Below are positions 51,495-60,487 of a stretch of DNA of 64,000 nt, in pieces. A program made the translations under genes and the position numbers. The first letter of the stretch is position 1. Each line of letters opens with the position of its first letter. Below the pieces are notes generated by a model. That model was given only the letters and a program-made list of their open reading frames with translations, was not told the origin of the DNA and made no database searches. This DNA is from Butyrivibrio sp. (GTDB lineage: Bacteria > Bacillota > Clostridia > Lachnospirales > Lachnospiraceae), in NCBI GenBank assembly GCA_016291375.1, contig JAEEXE010000010.1:1-64000 (forward strand), written 5' to 3'.

Positions 51495-53000
51495 TCAAAA
51501 CTCTATGTGGAACTCATTATTCTTATCAATATTATACATCACTTCGCAGTCAATAAACCTGCTTATAATGCCGTGTCTGAACAACGTATCTGAAATCGCA
51601 TCTCCAAAATAAAAAGTATATGGCCATGTATTTCCTGTTTTAGAGTTATCGGGAACCACCAATTCCATAACCTCTGCTCCTGCCTCATCAGCTTCTCTGT
51701 ACTGGTTTAGAATATCATTCCCCACAGCATATGTCTGTTCCTTTGATAAAAGGAATCCATTATAGTCACGATATGACCTACAACTGTTTACTGTCTGTGC
51801 AACCAGAACAAACGTCAGGAAAGGAAGAACTACCTCAAAATACGATTTACTATCATTAATGCTTTTCAATACACTACTAAATACAATAATAACAAATGTA
51901 AAAGCGTAAAAATACACACCCAATGATACATCTCTTCTAGTGATGTAATACATGTTACTAAATGCAGACAAGATTACCAGATAAATAGTAGTAATAATGC
52001 CCGACAAAAGGATTTTTACCAAAAGCATCTTTTCTTTTTCGCTAATTATTCCGCCTTTACAACGAATCATACGTGCAACAAACATAACTAGGATTGCAAA
52101 AACAATCAAAAGAAACATCTTATTTACAGACGCTACATTACCGGCAAAAGCCCTTATAACATCAATGACACCTATCTTCTCAACAACCTGCTTTTTGGCG
52201 TCTGCATTTCTGGGATCAACCGCTTGAATAACGACTGCTACAAGCCACATTATCAGAGCGGCAACAAAATACCATCTCTGAATTAACGCCTTTTTCAGGT
52301 CAGCTCTATCCTTAATAGTTCCAATCAAAGCAAGCAGTATTTCAACACCTGCATAAGAAACAAAAATTATATTGGTAAACATGTTGGAAAAAACAATAAA
52401 GTATATTAGTAAAAAGATAAAACCATTCTTTAGCTCAATTGATCCAGCCCTATCCCCGTTATCTACCGCCATATCCTTGTTTATAAACCACATTACAGCC
52501 GTCGCGTTAACAACAGCTGTAATCACATAATGCACAAAACAAGTTACATCTTCCGACCAGAACAGATGGGTATTGTTATACCAATCATTCTTAAAAATCA
52601 AAAAATGAAAAGCCAAAAAACATATTCCCAAGAAATTAGCCTTTATCTTCTCGCTCTCACCAAGCATCTTCTTAACCAAAAGCACCATCACTCTTACATA
52701 CATGGTGATAAAAAGCGCTCCGGTAATAGCAAAAACAAACGCCAAAGATTTAAGATAGTCTTTCATTACAGGATAAACAAAGTTAGCTGCAATCTCAGTA
52801 AGAATCGGATAAAAAGTCTCAGGAAAAACCTTAATCCCATTATATCCGCCAAATATAGGCAATGGTCTCCTAAAATAACTGCACATTTCCCAATCATCAG
52901 AATCAAAAAGGAAAAGCGGATGCGCAATATAAAGAAATACAAATATAACAGCAAAAACAGCTACTGTAAATAAAATATCAGTTTTTTTTGCTTTAATCAC
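51495..53000 (-). CDS. Polytopic membrane protein, unknown; possible GT-C-like
   Basis: A 501-residue protein with roughly eleven membrane helices, the first at residues 8-26. Right after it comes the loop FLFDSDDWEMCSYFRRP, with acidic residues in the place where GT-C glycosyltransferases keep their catalytic Asp/Glu. A soluble C-terminal part of about 80 residues contains VGNDILNQYREADEAG and VPDNSKTGNTWPYT. I do not recognise the family name with certainty. GTG at 53000 is the start, with GAGG upstream. It lies 32 bases after glnN, but may be transcribed with it. Confidence 0.6.
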   Translation of the reverse strand: MIKAKKTDILFTVAVFAVIFVFLYIAHPLFLFDSDDWEMCSYFRRPLPIFGGYNGIKVFPETFYPILTEIAANFVYPVMKDYLKSLAFVFAITGALFITMYVRVMVLLVKKMLGESEKIKANFLGICFLAFHFLIFKNDWYNNTHLFWSEDVTCFVHYVITAVVNATAVMWFINKDMAVDNGDRAGSIELKNGFIFLLIYFIVFSNMFTNIIFVSYAGVEILLALIGTIKDRADLKKALIQRWYFVAALIMWLVAVVIQAVDPRNADAKKQVVEKIGVIDVIRAFAGNVASVNKMFLLIVFAILVMFVARMIRCKGGIISEKEKMLLVKILLSGIITTIYLVILSAFSNMYYITRRDVSLGVYFYAFTFVIIVFSSVLKSINDSKSYFEVVLPFLTFVLVAQTVNSCRSYRDYNGFLLSKEQTYAVGNDILNQYREADEAGAEVMELVVPDNSKTGNTWPYTFYFGDAISDTLFRHGIISRFIDCEVMYNIDKNNEFHIEF

Positions 53001-53032
53001 ACCATAACCTCACTTAGCTTCATCAGAACTGA

Positions 53033-55144
53033 TCAGCCTTCAAAAAGAAGATCTGCATATGTCGGGAAAGGCCAGTCTTTCTTGTCTACAAGCATCTCAA
53101 GCTTATCTGCGGGAGCTCTGAGTGCCTCCATAAGAGGAAGAACCTTATCCTTGTAGAAGAAAGCAAGTTCGCGCTGATCCTTAATCTTGCGTGCCTTCTC
53201 TTCACTGGCTTTGAGCTTATCAAGAGCCGTCTTCATCTTGGACAGATGCTCCTGAATCTCCTTAAGCTCAGCAACCTCAACAGATGCGTCCACACCTGCT
53301 GCCTTGATCTGATTAACATCAGTCGCAACTCTACCGGCATACTTCATAACAGCCGGAATAATCTGCTTTGATGCCATATCGATCATTGTAAGAGCTTCTA
53401 TATTGATGGTCTTGGCATATGACTCAAATATAATCTCTTTTCTTGACTCAAGCTCTGTCTTGGTATATACGCCAAATCTCTCAAAGAGCTCTACAGCCTT
53501 TTTGGTTGTAAGAGTATCTGCCGCCTCAATGGTTGATTTAATATTGGGAAGTCCGCGTCTGGCAGCTTCTTTTACCCATTCATCCGAATATCCATCACCA
53601 TTGAAGATAATCCTCTGGTGTTCTGTCAGATACTTCTTGATAAGATCATGGACCGCCATATCAAAGTCATCTGACTTCTCAAGTATATCTGCCGCCTCGC
53701 AGAATGTCTCTGCAACAATTGTATTAAGTGTAGTATTGGAGCTTGCCATTGAATCTGAAGATCCAACCATTCTGAACTCAAACTTATTACCTGTAAATGC
53801 AAAGGGTGATGTACGGTTTCTGTCTGTAGCATCCTTCTCAAACTGAGGAAGTGTGGAAACACCGGTCTTGAGCTTACCGCCCTTCTTGCTGGATTTGGCA
53901 ACACCTGTCTCAATAAGCTGTCTTACAACATCCTCAAGCTGCTCTCCGAGAAATACGGAAATAATAGCCGGAGGCGCCTCATCAGCCCCAAGCCTGTGGT
54001 CATTACCAACATCGGAAGCACTCTGTCTAAGTAGATCAGCATGCTTATCAACAGCCTTCAAAATGCAGGCAAGGACAAACAGGAACTGAACGTTCTTGTT
54101 GGGTGTATCGCCCGGATCAAGAAGGTTCACACCGTCATCTGTGCAAAGAGACCAGTTGTCATGCTTACCTGATCCATTAACACCTGCAAAAGGCTTCTCA
54201 TGAAGAAGACATCTCATGTGGTGATGTTCTGCCACACGCTTCATTGTCTCCATAATAATCTGATTGTGATCAACAGCAATATTGGCTGTCTCGTATACAG
54301 GCGCAAGTTCGTGCTGTCCGGGAGCAACCTCATTGTGCTGAGTCTTGTCGGGAACACCAAGTTTCCAGAGCTCAACATTAAGATCCTTCATGAACTCTCC
54401 AACTCTCTCCCTGATAACACCAAAATAATGGTCTTCCATCTCCTGACCCTTGGGAGGCATTGCTCCAAAAAGAGTTCTACCTGTAAAAAGAAGATCCTCT
54501 CTCTTCATGGCCTTGTCCCAATCAACAAGGAAGTATTCCTGCTCAGGTCCTACTGAAACATTGACCTTGGTTGCATTTTCATTTCCAAAAAGCTTTACAA
54601 TTCTGAGTGCCTGCTTGTTAATAGCCTCCATTGATCTAAGCAAAGGAGTCTTTTTATCAAGCGCATCTCCTGTGTATGAACAAAAGGCAGTGGGGATGCA
54701 AAGTGTAACGCCTGCTCCGGATTCCTTAAGGAATGCGGGAGAAGTAATATCCCAAGTTGTATAACCTCTGGCCTCAAATGTTGCTCTGAGTCCTCCGGAT
54801 GGGAAAGAAGACGCATCAGGCTCACCCTTTATCAGTTCTTTTCCAGAGAAAGAAGTAAGCATTCTTCCGTCTTTTTCAGCGCTTCCCACAAAAGAATCAT
54901 GTTTCTCGGCTGTAATACCTGTAAGTGGCTGGAACCAGTGTGTGTAATGAGTTGCTCCGTTCTCAACAGCCCACTCCTTCATCGCATTGGCAACAACATC
55001 AGCAGATTCCTTGGATAATAATCCGCCGTGCTCCGTTACATTCACAACCTCTTTGTAAACATTCTTGGGAAGTCTCTCTCTCATCTTGGCAAGAGTAAAG
55101 ACGTTCTGTCCGAATATCTCCTCTACGTTCACCCTATTGCTCAT
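53033..55144 (-). CDS. glnN: Type III glutamine synthetase
   Basis: A 703-residue GlnN, the length of the type III class found in Bacteroides and many Lachnospiraceae rather than the 440-residue GSI. Conserved pieces: [11 protein letters not shown] (Glu ligands), [52 protein letters not shown] and the C-terminal helical part with [20 protein letters not shown]. It makes glutamine from glutamate, ammonia and ATP. AAAGGGG precedes the ATG, and a promoter with an inverted repeat lies upstream. In the rumen this would assimilate ammonia. Confidence 0.97.
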   Translation of the reverse strand: MSNRVNVEEIFGQNVFTLAKMRERLPKNVYKEVVNVTEHGGLLSKESADVVANAMKEWAVENGATHYTHWFQPLTGITAEKHDSFVGSAEKDGRMLTSFSGKELIKGEPDASSFPSGGLRATFEARGYTTWDITSPAFLKESGAGVTLCIPTAFCSYTGDALDKKTPLLRSMEAINKQALRIVKLFGNENATKVNVSVGPEQEYFLVDWDKAMKREDLLFTGRTLFGAMPPKGQEMEDHYFGVIRERVGEFMKDLNVELWKLGVPDKTQHNEVAPGQHELAPVYETANIAVDHNQIIMETMKRVAEHHHMRCLLHEKPFAGVNGSGKHDNWSLCTDDGVNLLDPGDTPNKNVQFLFVLACILKAVDKHADLLRQSASDVGNDHRLGADEAPPAIISVFLGEQLEDVVRQLIETGVAKSSKKGGKLKTGVSTLPQFEKDATDRNRTSPFAFTGNKFEFRMVGSSDSMASSNTTLNTIVAETFCEAADILEKSDDFDMAVHDLIKKYLTEHQRIIFNGDGYSDEWVKEAARRGLPNIKSTIEAADTLTTKKAVELFERFGVYTKTELESRKEIIFESYAKTINIEALTMIDMASKQIIPAVMKYAGRVATDVNQIKAAGVDASVEVAELKEIQEHLSKMKTALDKLKASEEKARKIKDQRELAFFYKDKVLPLMEALRAPADKLEMLVDKKDWPFPTYADLLFEG

Positions 55145-55167
55145 CAGTGCCCCTTTCTGTACTGCAA

Positions 55168-55195
55168 ATTTTAACTGCTTAACAGTTTACATCAA
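55168..55195 (-). promoter_or_regulatory. glnN promoter with an inverted repeat in the spacer
   Basis: Minus strand: TTGATG (55195-55190), 16-bp spacer, TAAAAT (55173-55168). The spacer contains AACTG-N5-CAGTT, a small inverted repeat that could be a regulator site. No separate terminator for the upstream U32 gene is obvious. Confidence 0.5.
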
Positions 55196-55223
55196 CTTAC
55201 AAAAAACTACTACCAAAAAATAA

Positions 55224-56465
55224 TTATTTTTCTTCACTTTCTTTTGAAGGGGCTCTCAATATGTCATATTTTTCTGCAGACTCTGACAGCTCCACATATA
55301 TAACCTGCTTGGGATGAGGACAGGATTCAACCCGCTCTCCATCCTCGGTATACATGCCCTTGACGGTAACCTTCACATCCGTTCCGTCAGGTTTCATGAT
55401 CTCTATCTCATCGCCTATTGAGAATTTATTTCTTTGCTCTATCTTGGCGTATCCTCTCTCATCGATCTCATTTACGATTCCAAGATAGATATACTCATTT
55501 ACATATGTGTTTACGTCATAAATCTGTGTCTCTTCACTGGGCTTACCAAAATAGAAGCCTGTTGTGAATTGTCTGTATGTGCACTTTGAAATCTGTTCAC
55601 GATACCAGGGCATATTCTCCCTGTACTTTTCTTCAGACTCAAAGAAATCATCTATAGCTTTCCTGTAGGTCCTTGCAACAGTGGCAACATACAAAGCAGT
55701 CTTCATTCTGCCCTCTATCTTGCAACTGTCAACGCCTGCGTCCACAAGCTCCGGAATGTGCTCGATCATGCACAGGTCCTTGGAATTAAAGATATATGAT
55801 CCTCTCTCATTCTCATAGACCGGAAGATATTCTCCGGGCCTCTTTTCCTCAACAACAGCATATTTCCATCTGCAGGGGTGAGTGCACGCACCATGGTTGG
55901 CGTCTCTCCCTGTAAAATAATTGGACAAAAGACATCTTCCTGAATATGAAATGCACATAGCTCCATGAATAAAGCATTCCATCTCAAGATCGTCCGGAAT
56001 TCTCTCCTTAATCTCTTTTATCTCTCTCATAGAAAGCTCTCTTGCAGCAACAACTCTCTTTGCTCCCAGCTCTCTCCAGAAAAGATATGTCTCATAGTTG
56101 GTATTGTTGGCCTGAGTCGAAACATGAATATCTATCTCAGGACAGATTCTTCTGGCCTTCATGAAAATACCGGGATCGGCAATAATTAGCGCATCGGGCT
56201 TTAATTCTTTTAACTCATGCAGGTACTCTTCAACACCGTCGAGATCATAGTTATGGGCAAGAATATTGACAGTAACGTGTACTTTAACTCCGTGTTCATG
56301 AGCAAAAGCAATACCTTCCTTCATCTCTTCCTTGCTGAAATTTTTGGCTTTGGCGCGAAGTCCGAAGGCATCTCCTCCGATATAAACTGCGTCCGCCCCG
56401 AATATAACTGCAGTCTTAAGTACTTCAAGACTGCTTGCCGGTATAAGTAACTCTGGTTTTTTCAT
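55224..56465 (-). CDS. U32-family peptidase / tRNA hydroxylation protein-like (YrrO type)
   Basis: A 413-residue U32 protein. The N-terminus LLIPASSLEVLKTAVIFGAD with AVYIGGDAFGLRAKAKNFS is the family signature. Cysteines for a probable iron-sulfur cluster are in AMCISYSGRCLLSNYF and GACTHPCRWKY. In Escherichia and Bacillus, such proteins (TrhP, YrrN/YrrO) act in prephenate-dependent tRNA wobble hydroxylation rather than as peptidases. The neighbour O-methyltransferase gene (yrrM) could finish the same uridine modification, as in Bacillus. The gap to it is 13 bases. Confidence 0.92.
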   Translation of the reverse strand: MKKPELLIPASSLEVLKTAVIFGADAVYIGGDAFGLRAKAKNFSKEEMKEGIAFAHEHGVKVHVTVNILAHNYDLDGVEEYLHELKELKPDALIIADPGIFMKARRICPEIDIHVSTQANNTNYETYLFWRELGAKRVVAARELSMREIKEIKERIPDDLEMECFIHGAMCISYSGRCLLSNYFTGRDANHGACTHPCRWKYAVVEEKRPGEYLPVYENERGSYIFNSKDLCMIEHIPELVDAGVDSCKIEGRMKTALYVATVARTYRKAIDDFFESEEKYRENMPWYREQISKCTYRQFTTGFYFGKPSEETQIYDVNTYVNEYIYLGIVNEIDERGYAKIEQRNKFSIGDEIEIMKPDGTDVKVTVKGMYTEDGERVESCPHPKQVIYVELSESAEKYDILRAPSKESEEK

Positions 56466-56478
56466 TGAAATCTCCGTT

Positions 56479-57120
56479 TTATAACTTAACTGAAAGTGTC
56501 ATTCCATCACCAACGGTCAGTATCACCGTATTAAGCGCAGCATTATGCTTGAGTTCATACAGATACTCTCTCATTCTGGCATGTATCGTTCTGTCTCTCC
56601 TGGTAACCGCGAATCTGGACTCTATTATGTCTCCATCCTGCAACACATTGTCGGAAACAAGCAGTCCTCCCTTATTTAAGATTCTTATGCAATCAGGTAA
56701 AAAATTGATGTACTGCCCCTTTGCCGCGTCCATAAAAATAAAATCATACCCCGGGGCCAGCGTTCTAAGTATATCGGTCGCATCACCTTCCAAAAGTGTG
56801 ATTTTATTATTTTTGTCATACTTTATGAAATTTTCTTTTGCAATGGGAATTCTCTTTTCGTACTTTTCAATGGTTGTAATCTTGGTATCTTCACCGCTGT
56901 ACTCAGCCATCAAAAGCGCCGAAAATCCTATGGCACATCCAACCTCCAATATGTTCCCGGGTGCGGATGAAGCCATAAGAAACTTAAGTAGTGCCTGCGT
57001 ATCCTTTCGAATAATGGGAACATCCTGAGCCTTGGCTTCTCTCTCAAGAGCATCAAGATACTCCGCATTACCGGGATCAAGAGAATTGATAAATGCAGTC
57101 ATTCTATCTTGTTCAATCAC
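56479..57120 (-). CDS. yrrM: SAM-dependent O-methyltransferase (YrrM/TrmR-like)
   Basis: A 213-residue enzyme of the catechol-O-methyltransferase-like class. SAM motif I is ILEVGCAIGFSALLMAEY, followed by ITTIEKYEKRIPIAKENF, ITLLEGDATDILRTL and FIFMDAAKGQYINFLPD with the metal-binding Asp, and DNVLQDGDI. In Bacillus YrrM (TrmR) methylates hydroxyuridine in tRNA to mo5U; gene order next to the U32 gene supports this. It overlaps the MltG-like gene by 8 bases. Confidence 0.92.
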   Translation of the reverse strand: MIEQDRMTAFINSLDPGNAEYLDALEREAKAQDVPIIRKDTQALLKFLMASSAPGNILEVGCAIGFSALLMAEYSGEDTKITTIEKYEKRIPIAKENFIKYDKNNKITLLEGDATDILRTLAPGYDFIFMDAAKGQYINFLPDCIRILNKGGLLVSDNVLQDGDIIESRFAVTRRDRTIHARMREYLYELKHNAALNTVILTVGDGMTLSVKL

Positions 57121-57646
57121 CGCTCTCTTCCTCCGGAGCCACTTCTCCTTCAGCTCCCTCTTCTCCCTCTGCTTCCCCGGCTACAGCTTCAACATCCTCT
57201 GCCGGCTGAACAGCATCCTCTACAGGAGACTCTTCGACGATGTCAGGAATATTATCCTTCTCATCCTTTTTCTCAATAGCATCTTTACCACCCGCCATTG
57301 TGATGATCATCTCTTCCGGAGTCATAGCCGTGCTAAGTTCATATGTACCGGGCTTCTCGAGTCCATTGTAATCAGAAAACTTTTCCTGAAGCAGAAACAG
57401 TCTCTTGTCTGTTATAAGACCTGCCTCAGCAAGCTTTGACGCAATACTTCTTGCAGACTCTCCCTCACTTATGGTAACGGTAACCGTTCTACCAGCCCCG
57501 GATGAAACCGGAGTCTGATTAAAAATATGATATCCGTAGTTGTAAGCAAGCTTGGAATATCTGAGAATCAACAACACAATCACAATAATAAAAGTTATTT
57601 TTACTATTGCATCCAGTAATCCTAAAACTCCATTTTTAACATTCAT
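57113..57646 (-). CDS. Short MltG/YceG-like protein lacking the catalytic part
   Basis: A 177-residue protein. One membrane helix (FIIVIVLLILRYSKLA) is followed by an YceG-type N-terminal module: VTVTISEGESARSIASKLAE then AGLITDKRLFLLQ, and KPGTYELSTAMTPEEMI. This is the LysM-like part of the MltG endolytic transglycosylase, but the catalytic domain of about 200 residues that should follow is missing. Instead there is an acidic low-complexity tail (E/D/A/V, ending EEESGD). It occupies the locus position of mltG. It may bind peptidoglycan strands or partner with another enzyme; it does not look truncated by mutation. Confidence 0.8.
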   Translation of the reverse strand: MNVKNGVLGLLDAIVKITFIIVIVLLILRYSKLAYNYGYHIFNQTPVSSGAGRTVTVTISEGESARSIASKLAEAGLITDKRLFLLQEKFSDYNGLEKPGTYELSTAMTPEEMIITMAGGKDAIEKKDEKDNIPDIVEESPVEDAVQPAEDVEAVAGEAEGEEGAEGEVAPEEESGD

Positions 57647-57674
57647 AAAAAACTTTCCTCTTATAAACCAACGG

Positions 57675-59354
57675 TCAATTATTTGAATCCATTATAATGG
57701 GCATGATCATCGGTCTTCTTTTTGTCTTCTTCCAAATATAATCGCTTAAGACGTCTTTGACAATATTTTTTAATTTGCCCCAGTCCGTAACGCCCTTATC
57801 AAGTGCCTCTGTAACCTCGTCCAGAACAAGATCCGTCGCATCTTCAATCAATTTATCGGATTCTCTTACATAAACAAATCCTCTTGATACGATGCTGGGT
57901 CCGGACACAAGTACACCATTGGCCTGATCAAGTCCGAATACGACTATCACAATTCCGTCAGCAGCCAGATGCTGTCTGTCTCTAAGCACAACATTTCCTA
58001 CGTCGCCGACACCAAGTCCGTCAACAAGTATCGCTCCAAACGGAACCTTACCCTTTACGCCGGCGCTTTCACCATCGAGCTCAAGCACATCTCCGGAATG
58101 AAGAATAAATATATTTTCCTTGGAAATACCCAGGTCTCTGGCAATTCTGCGCTGTGCCATAAGATGTCTGTACTCTCCGTGAACAGGAATTGCATATTTG
58201 GGCTTTACCAATGTATATAACAGTTTTATGTCTTCCTGGCAAGCATGTCCTGAAACATGTACGTCCTGGAAGATAACATCAGCGCCCTTCATCTGGAGTT
58301 CATTAATTATATTGGTAACAGCTTTCTCATTACCCGGAATCGGATGTGATGAGAATATAACTGTATCACCCGCACCTATAGTAATCTTTCTGTGCTGGCC
58401 ACTTGCCATTCTGCTAAGAGCGGCCATACTCTCTCCCTGGCTTCCCGTTGTAATGATAACGGTCTTATTCTCGGGATAATTCTTGATCTGATCTATATCA
58501 ATAAGTGTATCATCCGGAACCTGAATACATTCAAGCTTCTGGGCTATATCGATGATACTGACCATACTACGGCCTTCCACCACTACTTTTCTGCCAAATT
58601 TGTGAGCCAGATTTATTATCTGCTGAACTCTGTCGACGTTAGATGCAAAAGTAGCAACTATTATCCTGGAGTTCTCATGCTCATCAAAAAGAGCTCTGAG
58701 TGCTCTTCCCACAGTTTTCTCCGAAGGAGTAAATCCGGGTCTCTCGGCATTGGTCGAGTCGCACATGATCGCAAGAACGCCCTTTTTACCAATCTCAGCA
58801 AATCTCTGAAGATCTATGGGATCTCCGTAAACAGGTGTATAGTCAACCTTGAAATCTCCGGTGTGCACTACTGTTCCCGCAGGTGAATAGATAGCAAGGG
58901 CAGCTGCATCTACAATAGAGTGATTGGTTCTGATAAATTCAACTCTAAACTGTCCAAGATTTATGGACTGACCGAATTTAACCACTTTTCTTCTGGTACT
59001 TTTTAAAAGATTGTGCTCCTCAAGCTTATGCTCAATTATACCCATAGTAAGTCTTGTAGCATAAACAGGCACATTAAGTTCATGTAAAATATAAGGGAGC
59101 GCACCTATATGGTCCTCGTGACCGTGTGTGATAACAAAGCCCTTTACCTTATCTATGTTTTCCTGTAAATATGTGACATCAGGAATGACAAGGTCAATTC
59201 CCAACATATCATCATTGGGAAATGCCAATCCGCAGTCAACCACAATAATACTGTCTTCATATCTGAAGGCAGTGATGTTCATTCCAATCTGCTCAAGACC
59301 ACCCAAAGGAATGATCTGCAGCTTGGATGCATTTTCAATTTTCTTTTTGTTCAA
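57675..59354 (-). CDS. rnj: Ribonuclease J
   Basis: A 559-residue beta-CASP metallo-beta-lactamase nuclease. Metal motif FVITHGHEDHIGALPYI (His77, His79, Asp81, His82), later VHTGDFKVDYTP, and beta-CASP motifs SQGESMAALSRMASG and FSSHPIPGNEKA. C-terminal DVLSDYIWKKTKRRPMI is the RNase J end. The start codon is TTG at 59354 with GGAGG 8 bases upstream, and no ATG fits better. It degrades and matures mRNA and rRNA from the 5' end. It is encoded after yrzB, as often in Clostridia. Confidence 0.97.
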   Translation of the reverse strand: MNKKKIENASKLQIIPLGGLEQIGMNITAFRYEDSIIVVDCGLAFPNDDMLGIDLVIPDVTYLQENIDKVKGFVITHGHEDHIGALPYILHELNVPVYATRLTMGIIEHKLEEHNLLKSTRRKVVKFGQSINLGQFRVEFIRTNHSIVDAAALAIYSPAGTVVHTGDFKVDYTPVYGDPIDLQRFAEIGKKGVLAIMCDSTNAERPGFTPSEKTVGRALRALFDEHENSRIIVATFASNVDRVQQIINLAHKFGRKVVVEGRSMVSIIDIAQKLECIQVPDDTLIDIDQIKNYPENKTVIITTGSQGESMAALSRMASGQHRKITIGAGDTVIFSSHPIPGNEKAVTNIINELQMKGADVIFQDVHVSGHACQEDIKLLYTLVKPKYAIPVHGEYRHLMAQRRIARDLGISKENIFILHSGDVLELDGESAGVKGKVPFGAILVDGLGVGDVGNVVLRDRQHLAADGIVIVVFGLDQANGVLVSGPSIVSRGFVYVRESDKLIEDATDLVLDEVTEALDKGVTDWGKLKNIVKDVLSDYIWKKTKRRPMIMPIIMDSNN

Positions 59355-59411
59355 AATAAATCCTCCATTTTCTATGCGGAGGCGCAGAAATCAATACTAA
59401 CCTGTTACCCG

Positions 59412-59675
59412 TTAGATATCGAGATCTATGCCATCCTCAGAAAGCAGCTTGCGAAATACGCCTGCAACCGCATCAAGTTCTCTCTCGTCATCTACGATCA
59501 CATAAACTGCTTCTTCATCTTTAATATCGGAGTCATCGCGCAAAATAAGCGCTTCTCCGTCACCATCTTCTTCATCTGTTACAAGTAAATATGTCTTTGC
59601 ACCGATAACTGTCTGTTCAAGGCAATAGAACTCAACGGGCTCTTCACCTTCCGGACTAAAAAAAATCTTTTCCAA
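59412..59675 (-). CDS. yrzB: DUF1292 acidic protein (YrzB-like)
   Basis: An 87-residue very acidic protein (EEDGDGEALILRDDSDIKDE, IVDDERELDAVAG). The start KIFFSPEGEEPVEFYCLEQT with VIGAKTYLLVTDEE is the DUF1292 pattern. It sits between ruvX and rnj in the conserved ireB-ruvX-yrzB order. The function is unknown. Confidence 0.9.
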   Translation of the reverse strand: MEKIFFSPEGEEPVEFYCLEQTVIGAKTYLLVTDEEDGDGEALILRDDSDIKDEEAVYVIVDDERELDAVAGVFRKLLSEDGIDLDI

Positions 59676-59687
59676 ACCGATTCTCTC

Positions 59688-60110
59688 TCAATCTTTTCTG
59701 TTGTTCAGATAATCCTGAAGAATTATCTGAGCAGCGATCATATCAACGTATTCTTTTCTGTCACGACCTCGTATACCGAGTTCGTCCATAATCTCATCAG
59801 CCTCCACCGTAGTAAGGCGTTCATCCCACATTGTCACAGGGATGCCTGTTCTTCTCTCAATCTTGTCTTTGAATTCAAGGCACAACTCTGATCGCACAGA
59901 GGGTGTCGTATCCATGTTAACAGGGAGTCCCAGAATTATCTTCTCGACTCCATACTCAACAATAAGTTCCTCTATGCGTGCCAATGTCTTTCTAAGTTTG
60001 TTCTCTTCTTTTCTACGGATTATCTCTTTTCCCTGAGCGGTAAGAAGAAGTTCATCGCTGATGGCAACTCCCACCGTCTTGGAACCGTAATCAAGCCCCA
60101 TTATCCGCAT
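59688..60110 (-). CDS. ruvX: Putative Holliday junction resolvase RuvX (YqgF/YrrK)
   Basis: A 140-residue RNase H-like nuclease. Motifs: [15 protein letters not shown] with the first Asp, [11 protein letters not shown], and [11 protein letters not shown] with the Asp/Glu pair, then [12 protein letters not shown] at the end. It is thought to resolve or trim junctions or process pre-16S rRNA ends (YqgF). It lies 9 bases after ireB and 12 before yrzB. Confidence 0.95.
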   Translation of the reverse strand: MRIMGLDYGSKTVGVAISDELLLTAQGKEIIRRKEENKLRKTLARIEELIVEYGVEKIILGLPVNMDTTPSVRSELCLEFKDKIERRTGIPVTMWDERLTTVEADEIMDELGIRGRDRKEYVDMIAAQIILQDYLNNRKD

Positions 60111-60119
60111 AATCTTGTA

Positions 60120-60395
60120 TTACTTTCTAGCCCAGTCATTGCTTTTGATGTACTCGGTAAGCATCTCTTCAACGAGCTCATCTCTCTCAACTTTCATGAT
60201 AAGGCTTCTTGCTCCCTTGTGGCTTGTAATATAAGTGGGATCTCCGGACATAATATATCCAACAATCTGATTAACCGGATTATATCCCTTCTCAAGAAGA
60301 GCATCGTAAACCACTGAAAGAACCTTCTTAACACCTGTTTCCGGTTCAATCTCAACTTTAAAAAATTGTGTGTTTCCCAAATCCTGCTCTGCCAT
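60120..60395 (-). CDS. ireB: IreB family regulatory phosphoprotein (YrzL, DUF965)
   Basis: A 91-residue protein with the IreB pattern: [19 protein letters not shown], then [36 protein letters not shown]-type stretch ([18 protein letters not shown]) and an acidic C-terminus. A threonine-containing N-terminus (Thr at position 9) resembles the site phosphorylated by the PASTA kinase IreK in Enterococcus, where IreB tunes cephalosporin tolerance. The start at 60395 has GGAG 9 bases upstream. It leads the ireB-ruvX-yrzB run. A small hairpin lies in its leader. Confidence 0.93.
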   Translation of the reverse strand: MAEQDLGNTQFFKVEIEPETGVKKVLSVVYDALLEKGYNPVNQIVGYIMSGDPTYITSHKGARSLIMKVERDELVEEMLTEYIKSNDWARK

Positions 60396-60421
60396 AGTGT
60401 TCTCCATTCGTTTATTATTGA

Positions 60422-60441
60422 AGCGGTTTTCGCACACCGCT
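60422..60441 (-). other. Leader hairpin before ireB
   Basis: AGCGGT (60422-60427) and ACCGCT (60436-60441) can pair as a short stem upstream of the ribosome site. It has no T run, so it is not a plain terminator. It may be a leader structure. Confidence 0.3.
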
Positions 60442-60487
60442 CGGAATCAGTAAATACAACTATATAAACTATTATGACATAAGAGAA

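Noticed and set aside
55145-55223. A riboswitch or T-box in the glnN leader
   Set aside because: The leader is short (about 20 bases after the predicted start point) and shows no glutamine-riboswitch or T-box signature.
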